This document shows, piece after piece, positions 19,194 to 28,037 of a stretch of 64,000 nucleotides of DNA. The number at the start of each line of letters is the position of its first letter. The stretch's first letter is position 1. Below the pieces are notes generated by a model, which was given only the letters and a program-made list of their open reading frames with translations, was not told the DNA's origin and ran no database searches. The stretch lies in assembly GCF_017744395.1 (NCBI RefSeq), contig NZ_JAGIBI010000003.1:762645-826644 (forward strand), given 5' to 3'. A program made the position numbers and the translations under genes. The stretch comes from Herbaspirillum sp. GTDB lineage: Bacteria; Pseudomonadota; Gammaproteobacteria; Burkholderiales; Burkholderiaceae_D.

Positions 19194-19222
19194 GAGGAAA
19201 CGCACTGCGTTTCCTCTTTTTA
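19194..19222 (+). terminator. Terminator after the cytochrome c gene
   Basis: Nine-bp stem GAGGAAACG/CGTTTCCTC around CACTG, followed by a T-run. An 18-bp GC palindrome, CGAGGCCCGCGGGCCTCG, lies just before it at 19161-19178. Confidence 0.85.
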
Positions 19223-19258
19223 TTTGCGCGCCCGCCAAGGCGCATTTGTCGCGGCAGG

Positions 19259-21865
19259 TCAGTAGACGTCGCGGCGGTAGCGGTTCTGTTCGATCAGGTC
19301 TTCGACCGCCCGTTCGCCCAATGCCTCGGCCAGCGCCGCATCGACGCCGGCGGCCATGCCGTCGAGGCTGCCGCAGACATACACCACGGCGCCATCGGCG
19401 ATCCAGCGGCGCAATTCCTCGGCGGCTTCGCGCAGGCGGTCCTGTACGTAGACGCGTTCACCCTGGTCGCGCGAGAAAGCCAGGTCCAGCCGCGCCAGCT
19501 TGCCGGCGGCCAGCCATTGTTCCAGTTCGTCCTGGTAGAGGAAGTCGCAGCGGCGGTTGCGTTCGCCGAACAGCAGCCAGTTGCGGGTCTGGCCTGCATG
19601 GATGCGCGCGCGCAGGTGGCCGCGCAGGCCGGCCATGCCGGAGCCGTTGCCGATGAAGATGGCCGGCGCATTGCCTTCGGCCGCTGCGAAGTTGGCATTG
19701 GCGACCAGGCGCACATCCAGCGTGGCGCCCACCTCCGCGTATTCGGTCAGCCAGCCCGACGCCAGGCCCAGGCCATCCTCGTGCCGCGTCTGGCGCACCA
19801 GCAGGTGCAGCGCGCCATCCTGCGGCACCGACGCCACCGAGTAGCTGCGCGGGGCCAGCGGCTGCAGGGTGTCTGCCAAGGCTTGCGCATCGCGGGCATG
19901 GGCGGCGGCATAGCCGGCCGGCAGCACGCTGCGCGCCAGCAGGTCTTGCAGCGGCAGGCGCACGCCATGGTGCTCGACGATGGCGGCGCCATCCAGCCGC
20001 AGCCGCTGCTGCAGCAGCGCGATGCGGTCAGGGGCGTGGCGCGGCAGGATTTCCGCCAGCGCGCCCGGCTGCCATGCGTCATGGGCGGTATCGCCGCGTT
20101 GCAATTCGATGTGGAAGATCGGTTCGCCCTGGCTGCCGGGGTTCAGCTGCAGGCGCTTCGAGAGCGACCAGGCTTGCCAGCCGGGGTGCGGCTGCGCGAT
20201 GGACGGCGCTGAGGCCGTGGCGGCAGCAACAGCGGCGGGGCTGAGGATGCCGTTGCCGGCCAGCATCCGTTCCCATTGCCGCAGCGTGGCGCCATCCATG
20301 CGGTCGACTTCCAGCAGCGGGAACAGGGCCTTGGCGCCGCGATTGCGCAGCCAGTGGTCGAGCGTGTGGCCGAAGCCGCAGAACTTGACGTAGTTGCGGT
20401 CGCCCAGCGCCAGCAGCGCGTATTCGACGTGGGCCAGCGATTCTCCCGTCGCCAAGCGCAGGCGGCGCTCGAAGGCGCGCGCGCTGTCCGGCGCTTCGCC
20501 TTCGCCGAAGGTGCTGGCGATGAACAGGATGCGCGGGTGGTGGCGCAGTTTTTCCGGCGTCATGCGCGCCAGCGGCTGTACCGTGGCTTCGGCGCCGGAC
20601 TGGCGCAGCAGGGCGGCGGTATGCAGCGCCATGCGTTCGGCCTGGCCGGTTTGCGAGGCGTAGGCCACCAGGTAACGGCCGGCTTGGGCGCCTGCATCGC
20701 TTGTCGGCGCCGCAGCGGCCGCCGCCTGCGCCAGCGCGGCGCGTTCGGCGCGCAGCGCCGCTTTCTTGCGGCGGCGGTCGAGGTACAGCATCCAGCCGGT
20801 GATGCCGAACAGCGGCATCATCAGGCTGGCGATGGCCATGACGATGCGGCCGGGCAGGCCGAAGAAGGTGCCCATGTGCAGCGGGTAAATGGCGGCGATG
20901 AATTTGCCGCCGGCGCTTTTGTCCTCGTACCGTTCCAGTTGCCTGACTTCGCCGTTTTGCGGCAGCACCGTCATGCGGCTGCGCGCGCGCTCGTGCGGAG
21001 CATGTTCGTCGAGGAAGAAGATCTGCACCGGCTGCGTCGATTTCTCGGGCAGGCGCAGCTGGGCGTTTTCGTAACGGGGGGCCTTGGCCAGGAAGGTGTT
21101 CCAGGCCAGCGTCAGGTCCAGCGGCGCTAAAGCCTCGTCCTTGTCCTTGCGGTCGTTGCCGCCGCCGCGTCTGGCCTGCGGCGCGCGCTCTTCGCCGGCC
21201 AGGGCGTTCACGCCTTGCTTGAACCAGTCGAGCGACCAATAGGCGCCGGTGGTGGCGAAGATCACATACATCACCAGCGACCAGGTGCCGACGACGGAAT
21301 GCAGGTTCCACAGGAAGGAGCGGCCTTGGAGTTTGAAGTCGAGCCGGAACCAGGCCCGCAGCGACAGCGGCCGGCGCGGCCAGCGCAGGTACAGGCCGGA
21401 CAGCGCCAGCGTGAGCAGCACCAGCGCCAGCGTGCCCAGCACGATCTTGCCGGTCTCGGTGGGCAGCAGCAGCCAGCGATGGAAGCGTTCCACGATCTCG
21501 AAGAATTCCATGCCGGTGGCCTGGCCCAGCAACTGGCCGGTATAGGGATCGGCGTACACCGCTTCGCCGCGGCGCACGCCCGGCGGCGGCGCGAACACCA
21601 CGCGCGCGGAAGCGCCCGCTTCGGACTCCACCGACAGCACGGCGACGCGGCGGCCCGGTTCGGCGGCGCGGATCTTTTCCAGCAACTGCTGCGGCGTCAA
21701 TGGCTGCTGCTCGCGTACCTTCACATGCATCACGCCCGGGCTGAGCGCATCCATGATCTCTTCGCGGAAGGCGAGGACGGCGCCGGTAACGCCGATGGCC
21801 ATGAGGATGGTGCCGGCGGTGATGCCGATGAACCAGTGGATTTGGAACCAGATATTCTTGAACAT
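19259..21865 (-). CDS. PepSY-membrane/flavodoxin/ferredoxin-reductase fusion, probable ferric-siderophore reductase
   Basis: An 868-residue multidomain redox protein. Residues 1 to about 370 form a PepSY-type membrane region with about four spans (HWFIGITAGTILMAIGVTG at the start, ALVLLTLALSGLYL, MYVIFATTGAYW, PLFGITGWMLYL). A flavodoxin domain follows near 400-540 (YLVAYASQTGQAERMA), then a FAD/NADPH reductase domain of the sulfite reductase alpha type with RSYSVASV, GNGSGMAGLRGH and C-terminal YVCGSLDGMA. Such proteins move electrons from NADPH across the inner membrane, often to ferric siderophores. A Fur-like box upstream supports an iron role. The substrate is inferred. Confidence 0.85.
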   Translation of the reverse strand: MFKNIWFQIHWFIGITAGTILMAIGVTGAVLAFREEIMDALSPGVMHVKVREQQPLTPQQLLEKIRAAEPGRRVAVLSVESEAGASARVVFAPPPGVRRGEAVYADPYTGQLLGQATGMEFFEIVERFHRWLLLPTETGKIVLGTLALVLLTLALSGLYLRWPRRPLSLRAWFRLDFKLQGRSFLWNLHSVVGTWSLVMYVIFATTGAYWSLDWFKQGVNALAGEERAPQARRGGGNDRKDKDEALAPLDLTLAWNTFLAKAPRYENAQLRLPEKSTQPVQIFFLDEHAPHERARSRMTVLPQNGEVRQLERYEDKSAGGKFIAAIYPLHMGTFFGLPGRIVMAIASLMMPLFGITGWMLYLDRRRKKAALRAERAALAQAAAAAAPTSDAGAQAGRYLVAYASQTGQAERMALHTAALLRQSGAEATVQPLARMTPEKLRHHPRILFIASTFGEGEAPDSARAFERRLRLATGESLAHVEYALLALGDRNYVKFCGFGHTLDHWLRNRGAKALFPLLEVDRMDGATLRQWERMLAGNGILSPAAVAAATASAPSIAQPHPGWQAWSLSKRLQLNPGSQGEPIFHIELQRGDTAHDAWQPGALAEILPRHAPDRIALLQQRLRLDGAAIVEHHGVRLPLQDLLARSVLPAGYAAAHARDAQALADTLQPLAPRSYSVASVPQDGALHLLVRQTRHEDGLGLASGWLTEYAEVGATLDVRLVANANFAAAEGNAPAIFIGNGSGMAGLRGHLRARIHAGQTRNWLLFGERNRRCDFLYQDELEQWLAAGKLARLDLAFSRDQGERVYVQDRLREAAEELRRWIADGAVVYVCGSLDGMAAGVDAALAEALGERAVEDLIEQNRYRRDVY

Positions 21866-21901
21866 GCTCGTGCGGCGTTGGGCTGCGGGTTGGTGGCGCA
21901 G

Positions 21902-22003
21902 CTATTGTTGTTCGATGTCCGGCGGGCGGATACGCCCGGTTTTTCCCGCCGGGAAAATCTTCCGCAGGTCCATCGCAGGCAGGAAATGCGGGTAAGGCGC
22001 CAT
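21902..22003 (-). CDS. Possible small ORF in the reductase leader
   Basis: A 33-codon frame between the Fur-like box and the reductase gene, starting MAPYPHFLPAMDLRKIFPAG and ending DIEQQ. It reads in the same direction as the reductase. No ribosome binding site is evident, so translation is doubtful. It resembles no family I know. Confidence 0.22.
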   Translation of the reverse strand: MAPYPHFLPAMDLRKIFPAGKTGRIRPPDIEQQ

Positions 22004-22017
22004 TATAGATTATTAGA

Positions 22018-22036
22018 AATGATAATGATTAGCATT
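22018..22036. promoter_or_regulatory. Fur-like box
   Basis: AATGATAATGATTAGCATT is 16/19 self-symmetric and contains the GATAATGAT core of Fur boxes. It lies about 155 bp upstream of the PepSY-reductase start on the leftward side and about 230 bp from the rightward LuxR gene. Iron-dependent repression of the reductase is the likely meaning. Confidence 0.75.
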
Positions 22037-22267
22037 AATTTTTTTGCCGGCAGCGTTGGGTGAGGGAGGGGCGAACGATACCTGTCGGGAGGCGGCTTGC
22101 CCTTGCCAACAAAAAAGACGGCGTGTCAGTGTTTTGTCAGCATTTCGCGCCGGCTTGCCTTTATATTTCAAAGGCCCGCGGCAGCATGCCTGCGCCATCA
22201 ACCGGCATGGCTCGGGGTGCGGCCGCGGCCCATTTGCCATCATCTGCTTCATGAAAAGTCAAAGAAC

Positions 22268-23356
22268 ATGGGATCGGAAGATTTTGCGCAGCTCGTTGGG
22301 GAGCTTTATGACGGGGTGACCGATCCGCAGGGCTGGGCCAAAGTGCTGTGCCGATTGGCCGCCTATGCCGATTCGGATGCGGCTTCCATCATGCTCTGGC
22401 GCCGGGAGGACAGCATGGCGCTGATCGGCGAGTATGCCGGCTTGCCGGACCAGTTGCTGATCGATTATCGCGAGCACTATGACAAGGAAGATCCCGGACG
22501 ATACTTTGGCGACAAGGTGAAGCGCGGCGAGTGGTACCTGGACGAGCGTGAGCTGGGTTTGCCCTTCATCCGGAAGTCTTCGTTTTACCAGGACTTCCTC
22601 AAGCGTTACGAATTGGATTCGACCATGGTCACGCCGATGCTCAAGGGCGTGCATATCGATGGCTTCCTCTCCCTCAGCGCCCGGGCCGGCAAGCGAGACC
22701 AGGCTGCTGTCGTGCGCAGGCTGGCGCCGTTGCTGCCGCACCTTGAGCGCGCCAGCGCATTGCGTGTGCGGCTGCTGGGCGTGGCGCAGCAACAGGAACT
22801 GAGCGCCCTCGTCCTCGACAGGATCAATTTCCCCTTGCTGGTCGTGACGTACGACAAGAAAGTGCTGCTGGCCAATGCGCTTGGCCAGCAATGGCTTGCC
22901 TTGCCGGGCAATCCGATGTCGGCCTCCTCGCCGTTCTCCAGCCACTTCACCGGCTTGCTGAAGACCGCAACCGGTTTGAACGGCACCCGGCGGGCTGCGG
23001 GTTTCATCATGCCGCTTGCGGATGGCTCCCGGCAGTTTGTCAATGCGGTCCCGCTATCTTTGCCGGTCGATGGCTGGGGAGACATCATGCCGCAGGCATT
23101 GGTATGGATCCACAGTTCGGATGGCGAAAACCGTAGTAGCGATGACATCCTTAAGCACCTGTTCCACCTGACCCCTGGCGAGATTCGTGTGCTTCAGCAA
23201 CTAATGAATGGGGGCAGCGTCAAGGAGATCAGCGCGGTGCTGGAGATTTCCGAGTCCACGACCCGTACCCATCTGAAAGCCATCTTTTCAAAAATGAACG
23301 TAAGCCGGCAAGCGGAGTTGCAGCGCTTGTTGAATCGCCTCAACGTGGTCATTTAG
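22268..23356 (+). CDS. LuxR-family transcriptional regulator
   Basis: A 362-residue regulator. The last 65 residues are a LuxR helix-turn-helix (LTPGEIRVLQQLMNGGSVKEISAVLEIS, then TTRTHLKAIFSKMNVSRQAEL). The first 290 residues carry no recognisable receiver or autoinducer domain; a PAS-like segment around FPLLVVTYDKKVLLANALGQQWL is likely. The start at 22268 (MGSEDFAQ) is chosen because upstream residues look untranslated; the ribosome binding site is weak. Its target is unknown. It is not clearly linked to either neighbour. Confidence 0.75.
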   Translation: MGSEDFAQLVGELYDGVTDPQGWAKVLCRLAAYADSDAASIMLWRREDSMALIGEYAGLPDQLLIDYREHYDKEDPGRYFGDKVKRGEWYLDERELGLPFIRKSSFYQDFLKRYELDSTMVTPMLKGVHIDGFLSLSARAGKRDQAAVVRRLAPLLPHLERASALRVRLLGVAQQQELSALVLDRINFPLLVVTYDKKVLLANALGQQWLALPGNPMSASSPFSSHFTGLLKTATGLNGTRRAAGFIMPLADGSRQFVNAVPLSLPVDGWGDIMPQALVWIHSSDGENRSSDDILKHLFHLTPGEIRVLQQLMNGGSVKEISAVLEISESTTRTHLKAIFSKMNVSRQAELQRLLNRLNVVI

Positions 23357-23389
23357 CCTGTTCGCCGCTTTCCGGATACAGGTGCCCGG

Positions 23390-24262
23390 TCAGCCGGCCC
23401 GGACCATTTCCAGCATGGCGCGGGTCAATGCGCTGCCGGCATCGGCCGCCACATCGATGATGCTCAGGTGGTGCGCGCCGGGCGCCTCGGCGATGGCCGC
23501 CTCATGCTCGGACTGGCGCAGGCAGGCCGCGTAGGTATCCCGCTGGCGCCGGAATTCGTCGGATTCGAGGCCGCCCGCGCAGAGTAGCGTTTTCACGCCG
23601 GGCGGCGGCAGCCGCAAGAGCGGGCTGGCCTGGATGGCGTCGCCCGGCGACAGGTGCAGCAGCTCATTGAGGTAGCTCAGCCGGATCGGCTCCAGGTCGT
23701 AGATGCCGCTGATGCCGCACACCCCCTTGACCGGCGCCGGCCCCAGCGCGGCGATCAGCGCCGCCAGGTGGCCGCCGGCCGAATGGCCCATCAGCCAGAT
23801 CGCATCCGCATCGAAGCCCAGGGCGCCGGCCCTGGCATGCAGGTGCATCAGCGCCGTGGCGCAGTCGATGGCGATGGCGTCCATCCGCACCTGCGGCGCC
23901 ATCCGGTAATTGATCAGCGCGACGTTGATGCCGGCCTGCAGGTAGGGCAGGGCGAGGTGGCTGAACTGGTGCTTGTCCAGCGAGCGCCAGTAGCCGCCGT
24001 GGATGAACAGCAGCAGCGGCTGGCCGTTGGCGGCGGCGGGGAAGAAATCGAAAGTTTGTAGCGGATCGTCGCCGTAAGGCACGTCGGCCAGATGCGGATG
24101 GGCGCTGCGCGCCGTCAGGGCTTGCTGCGCGAAGCGGTCGAAGTAATCCTGGAAGTCGGGAATGCCCAGCCTGACGTTGTATTGCCGGTCCAGCGCATCG
24201 CGGGTGTATCCGCGGTAGATGTGCATGTCGTTTCCCGGTGCGGTCGTTTCCATTGTTTTCAT
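23390..24262 (-). CDS. Alpha/beta hydrolase, esterase/formamidase-like
   Basis: A 290-residue hydrolase. The oxyanion motif HGGYW is at 88-92, the nucleophile serine in GHSAGG at 159-164, and a histidine in GAHH near 264-265, giving the expected Ser-acid-His layout of BD-FAE/arylformamidase-like esterases. The chosen ATG overlaps the stop of the upstream LysR gene (ATGA), so the two are coupled. It faces the homogentisate genes across the LysR gene, suggesting an aromatic ester or formamide substrate, but this is inference. Confidence 0.8.
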   Translation of the reverse strand: MKTMETTAPGNDMHIYRGYTRDALDRQYNVRLGIPDFQDYFDRFAQQALTARSAHPHLADVPYGDDPLQTFDFFPAAANGQPLLLFIHGGYWRSLDKHQFSHLALPYLQAGINVALINYRMAPQVRMDAIAIDCATALMHLHARAGALGFDADAIWLMGHSAGGHLAALIAALGPAPVKGVCGISGIYDLEPIRLSYLNELLHLSPGDAIQASPLLRLPPPGVKTLLCAGGLESDEFRRQRDTYAACLRQSEHEAAIAEAPGAHHLSIIDVAADAGSALTRAMLEMVRAG

Positions 24263-25167
24263 TCGGCGAAGTGCTCGGAGATGAAGCCGCGCAGCCACTG
24301 GTTGCCCTCGTCCTGATTGTAGCGGCGATGCCAGAAGATATTGGTCTGCAGCGACGGCAGGCGCAGCGGCGGCCTGACGTAGTGCAAGCCGAACGGCGCG
24401 GCGGCGCTTTCGGCCAGCTTGCGCGGCACCGTCACCACCAGGTCGGTGGTGCTGACGATATACGGCACGGCGGTGAAGTGCGGCACGCGGAAACGCACGC
24501 TGGGCAATACCCCGGCCTTTTCCAGGTTCTGGTTGATGCGGTCGTAGGGGCTTTCCAGCGACGACACCATCAGGTGCTCGGCCGCCAGGAATTCCCTGAG
24601 CGTAATGTCGTCCTTGCCGTCCAGCGCATGGCCGATGCGGAACATGCTGACATAGTTCTGGCGGAACAGCCGGCGCTGGTAGAGCGCGCCGGAGACGTTG
24701 TCGAAGGCGCCGATGGCCAGGTCCACCCGGCCGGATTCCATTTCGCTCTTGAGGTCGATGGCGCCGGCGCGCACGGTGCTGATGCGCACCCCCGGCGCCA
24801 GGCGGCCGCAGGTTTCGATCAGCGCCGGCATGAAATAGACCTCGCCGACGTCGGTCATGGCGATGGTGAAATGGCGCTGGCTGGATTGCGGCGCGAAGCC
24901 TTCCTGCAGGTTGAGCGCGCGCGAGACTTGCTGCAGCGCGGCAGCCACCGGCTCGGCCAGGTGTTCGGCGAACGGCGTGGGCTGCATGCCTTGCGCGGTG
25001 CGCACGAACAGTTCGTCGCCAAAGCTGCGCCGCAGGCGCGCCAGCGCGTTGCTGACGGCCGGCTGCGACAGCCCCAGGCGGCGCGCCACGGAAGAGATCT
25101 GGCGCTCCTGGAACACTTCCTGGAAGACCACCAGCAGGTTGAGGTCGATATCGCGGGGTTCGATCAT
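24259..25167 (-). CDS. LysR-type regulator of the homogentisate cluster
   Basis: A 302-residue LysR-type protein of the NodD/LinR-like branch. Its DNA-binding domain starts DLNLLVVFQEVFQERQISSVARRLGLSQPAVSNALARLR, with the typical PTPFAEHLAEPV linker. It is divergent from the transporter-hmgA-fahA-maiA genes with about 200 bp between, including a TTTATTCATAAA dyad at 25182-25193. This suggests it activates that operon in response to a homogentisate-pathway compound. The following esterase gene overlaps its stop codon. Confidence 0.85.
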   Translation of the reverse strand: MIEPRDIDLNLLVVFQEVFQERQISSVARRLGLSQPAVSNALARLRRSFGDELFVRTAQGMQPTPFAEHLAEPVAAALQQVSRALNLQEGFAPQSSQRHFTIAMTDVGEVYFMPALIETCGRLAPGVRISTVRAGAIDLKSEMESGRVDLAIGAFDNVSGALYQRRLFRQNYVSMFRIGHALDGKDDITLREFLAAEHLMVSSLESPYDRINQNLEKAGVLPSVRFRVPHFTAVPYIVSTTDLVVTVPRKLAESAAAPFGLHYVRPPLRLPSLQTNIFWHRRYNQDEGNQWLRGFISEHFAE

Positions 25168-25181
25168 GCGCAGCCGTACCC

Positions 25182-25193
25182 TTTATTCATAAA
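25182..25193. promoter_or_regulatory. Possible LysR binding dyad
   Basis: TTTATTCATAAA is a short perfect dyad just upstream of the LysR gene and within its shared promoter region with the aromatic transporter. LysR sites usually have a T-N11-A dyad; this fits loosely. Confidence 0.35.
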
Positions 25194-25364
25194 ATCAATG
25201 GATCACATTCCGGCATTTATATCGTAAAAGAAAGTCGCTTGCACTACAGTGTCGACAAAATAAAAACAATCAACGATGCCTTGCATGCGATTGTTGCCGG
25301 CGGCCACGCCAATCCGCACACGCATGCCAAGCCGGATCCATAAAGAGAAGAGAGGAGCAGAACC

Positions 25365-26693
25365 ATGAGTTCTCAAGCAAGGGGCGCCGCGCCCACGGTG
25401 AATGTCGACCAGGTGGTGGAGCAGGGGCGCTTCGGCGCGTTTCAATTCGGCTTGCTGCTGCTGTGCGGCCTGTGCCTGATCGTCGACGGTTTCGATGTGC
25501 AGGCCATGGGCTACGTGGCGCCGGCCATCATCGGCGACTGGGGCGTGAGTAAAGCCAGCCTGGGCCCGGTGTTCGGCGCCGGCCTGTTCGGCATGCTGCT
25601 GGGCTCGCTGGTGTTGACGCCGGTGGGCGACCGCTACGGCCGGCGTCCGGTGCTGATCGTTTCCACTTTGTTCTTCGCCGTGTGCATGCTGGCCACGACC
25701 CAGGTCACCACGATCAACCAGTTGCTGGTGCTGCGTTTCATCACAGGTTTCGGCCTGGGCAGCATCATGCCCAACGCGATGGCGCTGGTGGGTGAATTCA
25801 GCCCGTCTTCCTCGCGCGTGACGCGCATGATGCTGGTCTCCTGCGGCTTCACCGTGGGCGCCGCCGCCGGCGGCTTCGTCAGCGCCGCGCTGATCCCGGC
25901 CTACGGCTGGCACTCGGTATTCTGGGTGGGCGGCGCGGTGCCGCTGCTGCTGGGCATCGCCATGCTGTTCTGGCTGCCGGAGTCGATCCAGTTCCTGGTA
26001 TTGCGCCGCCGCCCGCAGGCCAAGGCCGCGCGCTGGCTGCGCAAGCTGGACCCGTCGATCGCGGTCGACGCCTCGACCCGCATCGTGGTCAAGGAAGCCA
26101 AGGCCGACGGCATGCCGGTGGCCGAGCTGTTCCGCGAAGGCCGCACCGGCATCACATTGTTGCTGTGGCTGATCAGCTTCATGAACCTGATCAACCTGTA
26201 TTTCCTGTCCAACTGGCTGCCCACGCTGATCCACGACGCCGGCTATCCGACCGGCATGGCGGTGCTGATCGGCACTTCGCTGCAGGTGGGCGGCGTGGTC
26301 GGTACACTGACATTGGGCTGGTTCATCAACCGCTACGGCTTCACCAAGGTGCTGGGCTGCTGCTTCGTGGCCGCCTGCGTGGCCATCGCGCTGATCGGCA
26401 AGGTGGCGGCGGTGCCGGCCTTCTTGTTCATCGCCGTGGTGGTGGCCGGCTTTTGCATCGTCGGCGGGCAGCCGGCCGTCAATGCGCTGGCCGGCACCTA
26501 CTATCCGACCGCGCTGCGTTCGACCGGCATCGGCTGGGCGCTGGGCATCGGCCGCATCGGCTCGGTCGTGGGCCCGGTGATCGGCGGCCAGTTGATCGCC
26601 ATGCAGTGGAGCAACGCCTCGCTGTTCGTCGCGGCCGCCGTGCCGGCGCTGATCTCGGCATTGACGGTGGCGCGCCTGCACCGCGTGCGCTGA
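25365..26693 (+). CDS. Aromatic acid:H+ symporter (MFS, AAHS family)
   Basis: A 442-residue major facilitator with 12 predicted spans. The first helix has the DGFDVQAMGYVAPAI signature of the aromatic acid:H+ symporter family, and the loop GDRYGRRPVLI is the MFS motif. It comes 21 bp before hmgA with an AGGAGA-type leader, so it is in the homogentisate operon. It probably imports an aromatic acid that feeds homogentisate, such as a hydroxyphenylacetate or homogentisate itself. The exact substrate is not shown by the sequence. Confidence 0.87.
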   Translation: MSSQARGAAPTVNVDQVVEQGRFGAFQFGLLLLCGLCLIVDGFDVQAMGYVAPAIIGDWGVSKASLGPVFGAGLFGMLLGSLVLTPVGDRYGRRPVLIVSTLFFAVCMLATTQVTTINQLLVLRFITGFGLGSIMPNAMALVGEFSPSSSRVTRMMLVSCGFTVGAAAGGFVSAALIPAYGWHSVFWVGGAVPLLLGIAMLFWLPESIQFLVLRRRPQAKAARWLRKLDPSIAVDASTRIVVKEAKADGMPVAELFREGRTGITLLLWLISFMNLINLYFLSNWLPTLIHDAGYPTGMAVLIGTSLQVGGVVGTLTLGWFINRYGFTKVLGCCFVAACVAIALIGKVAAVPAFLFIAVVVAGFCIVGGQPAVNALAGTYYPTALRSTGIGWALGIGRIGSVVGPVIGGQLIAMQWSNASLFVAAAVPALISALTVARLHRVR

Positions 26694-26714
26694 AATGATT
26701 GAAGGAGAAAACGC

Positions 26715-28037
26715 ATGAACGCCATCGCAGCATCGCACCTGGCGCCGGCCGGCTACCTGTCCGGTTTCGGCAACGAGTTCGCCACCGAAGCCCTGCCGGG
26801 AGCCTTGCCGGCGCACCAGAACTCGCCGCAGCAGGTCGCCTACGGCCTGTATGCCGAGCAGGTGTCCGGCACCGCCTTCACGGCGCCGCGCGGCCACAAC
26901 CGCCGCTCGTGGCTGTACCGCATCCGCCCGGCTGCGGTGCACGAGGCGTTCGTGCAGATCGACGGCGGCAAGCTGCTGAGCCATTTCGACGGCGTGCCCA
27001 CGCCGCCCAACCAGATGCGCTGGGACCCGCAACCGATGCCCGCGGCGCCGACCGATTTCATCGACGGCATGGTGACCATGGCCGGCAACGGTTCGCCGGA
27101 GGCGCAGAGCGGTTGCGCCATCCACATCTATGCGGCCAACCAGCCGATGACCGACCGCTTCTTCTATTCGGCCGACGGCGAACTGCTGATCGTGCCGCAG
27201 GCCGGCCGCCTGCAGTTGTTGACGGAAATGGGCGTGATCGATGTCGAGCCGCAGGAGATCGCCGTGATCCCGCGCGGCGTGCGCTTCCAGGTGCGCCTGC
27301 CGGACGGCCAGGCCAGCGGCTACATCTGCGAGAACTTCGGCGCCTTGCTGCGCCTGCCCGACCTCGGCCCGCTGGGCTCCAACGGCTTGGCCAACCCACG
27401 CGACTTCCTCACGCCGCAAGCCTGGTATGAAGACCGCGAAGGCGATTTCCGCCTGGTCGCCAAGTTCGGCGGCAACCTGTGGGAAGCGAAGATCGGCCAT
27501 TCGCCGCTGGATGTGGTGGCCTGGCACGGCAACTACGCGCCGTACAAATACGACCTGCGGCATTTCAACACCATCGGCTCGATCAGCTACGACCATCCCG
27601 ATCCGTCGATCTTCCTGGTGCTGCAGTCGCAAAGCGATACGCCGGGCGTGGACACGATCGACTTCGTGATCTTCCCGCCGCGCTGGCTGGCGGCCGAGCA
27701 TACCTTCCGCCCGCCCTGGTTCCACCGCAACGTGGCCAGCGAATTCATGGGCCTGGTGACCGGCGAATACGATGCCAAGGCCGGCGGCTTTGTCCCCGGC
27801 GGCGCCAGCCTGCATAATTGCATGAGCGGCCACGGCCCCGACGCCGCGACCTTCGAGAAGGCCAGCCGCGCCGACACCAGCAAGCCCAACAAGGTCGACA
27901 GCACCATGGCCTTCATGTTCGAGACGCGCAACATCATTCGTCCCACCCGCTATGCGCTGGAGTCGCCGACATTGCAACGCGATTACCAGAACTGCTGGCT
28001 GGGCATCCAGAAGAACTTCAACCCGGAGCAAGCATGA
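26715..28037 (+). CDS. hmgA: Homogentisate 1,2-dioxygenase
   Basis: A 440-residue iron(II) dioxygenase that opens homogentisate to maleylacetoacetate in tyrosine and phenylalanine breakdown. The N-terminal [19 protein letters not shown] and the metal-ligand region [15 protein letters not shown] followed by [12 protein letters not shown] are family hallmarks. Full length (about 440). GGAGAA precedes the ATG. Its stop overlaps the fahA start by four bases, giving coupled expression with the last step of the pathway. Confidence 0.97.
   Translation: MNAIAASHLAPAGYLSGFGNEFATEALPGALPAHQNSPQQVAYGLYAEQVSGTAFTAPRGHNRRSWLYRIRPAAVHEAFVQIDGGKLLSHFDGVPTPPNQMRWDPQPMPAAPTDFIDGMVTMAGNGSPEAQSGCAIHIYAANQPMTDRFFYSADGELLIVPQAGRLQLLTEMGVIDVEPQEIAVIPRGVRFQVRLPDGQASGYICENFGALLRLPDLGPLGSNGLANPRDFLTPQAWYEDREGDFRLVAKFGGNLWEAKIGHSPLDVVAWHGNYAPYKYDLRHFNTIGSISYDHPDPSIFLVLQSQSDTPGVDTIDFVIFPPRWLAAEHTFRPPWFHRNVASEFMGLVTGEYDAKAGGFVPGGASLHNCMSGHGPDAATFEKASRADTSKPNKVDSTMAFMFETRNIIRPTRYALESPTLQRDYQNCWLGIQKNFNPEQA

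Noticed and set aside
25203..28031. A 942-codon minus-strand frame opposite the aromatic transporter and hmgA
   Set aside because: Composition is Gln/His/Arg-rich with no domain, and both genes on the plus strand are well supported.
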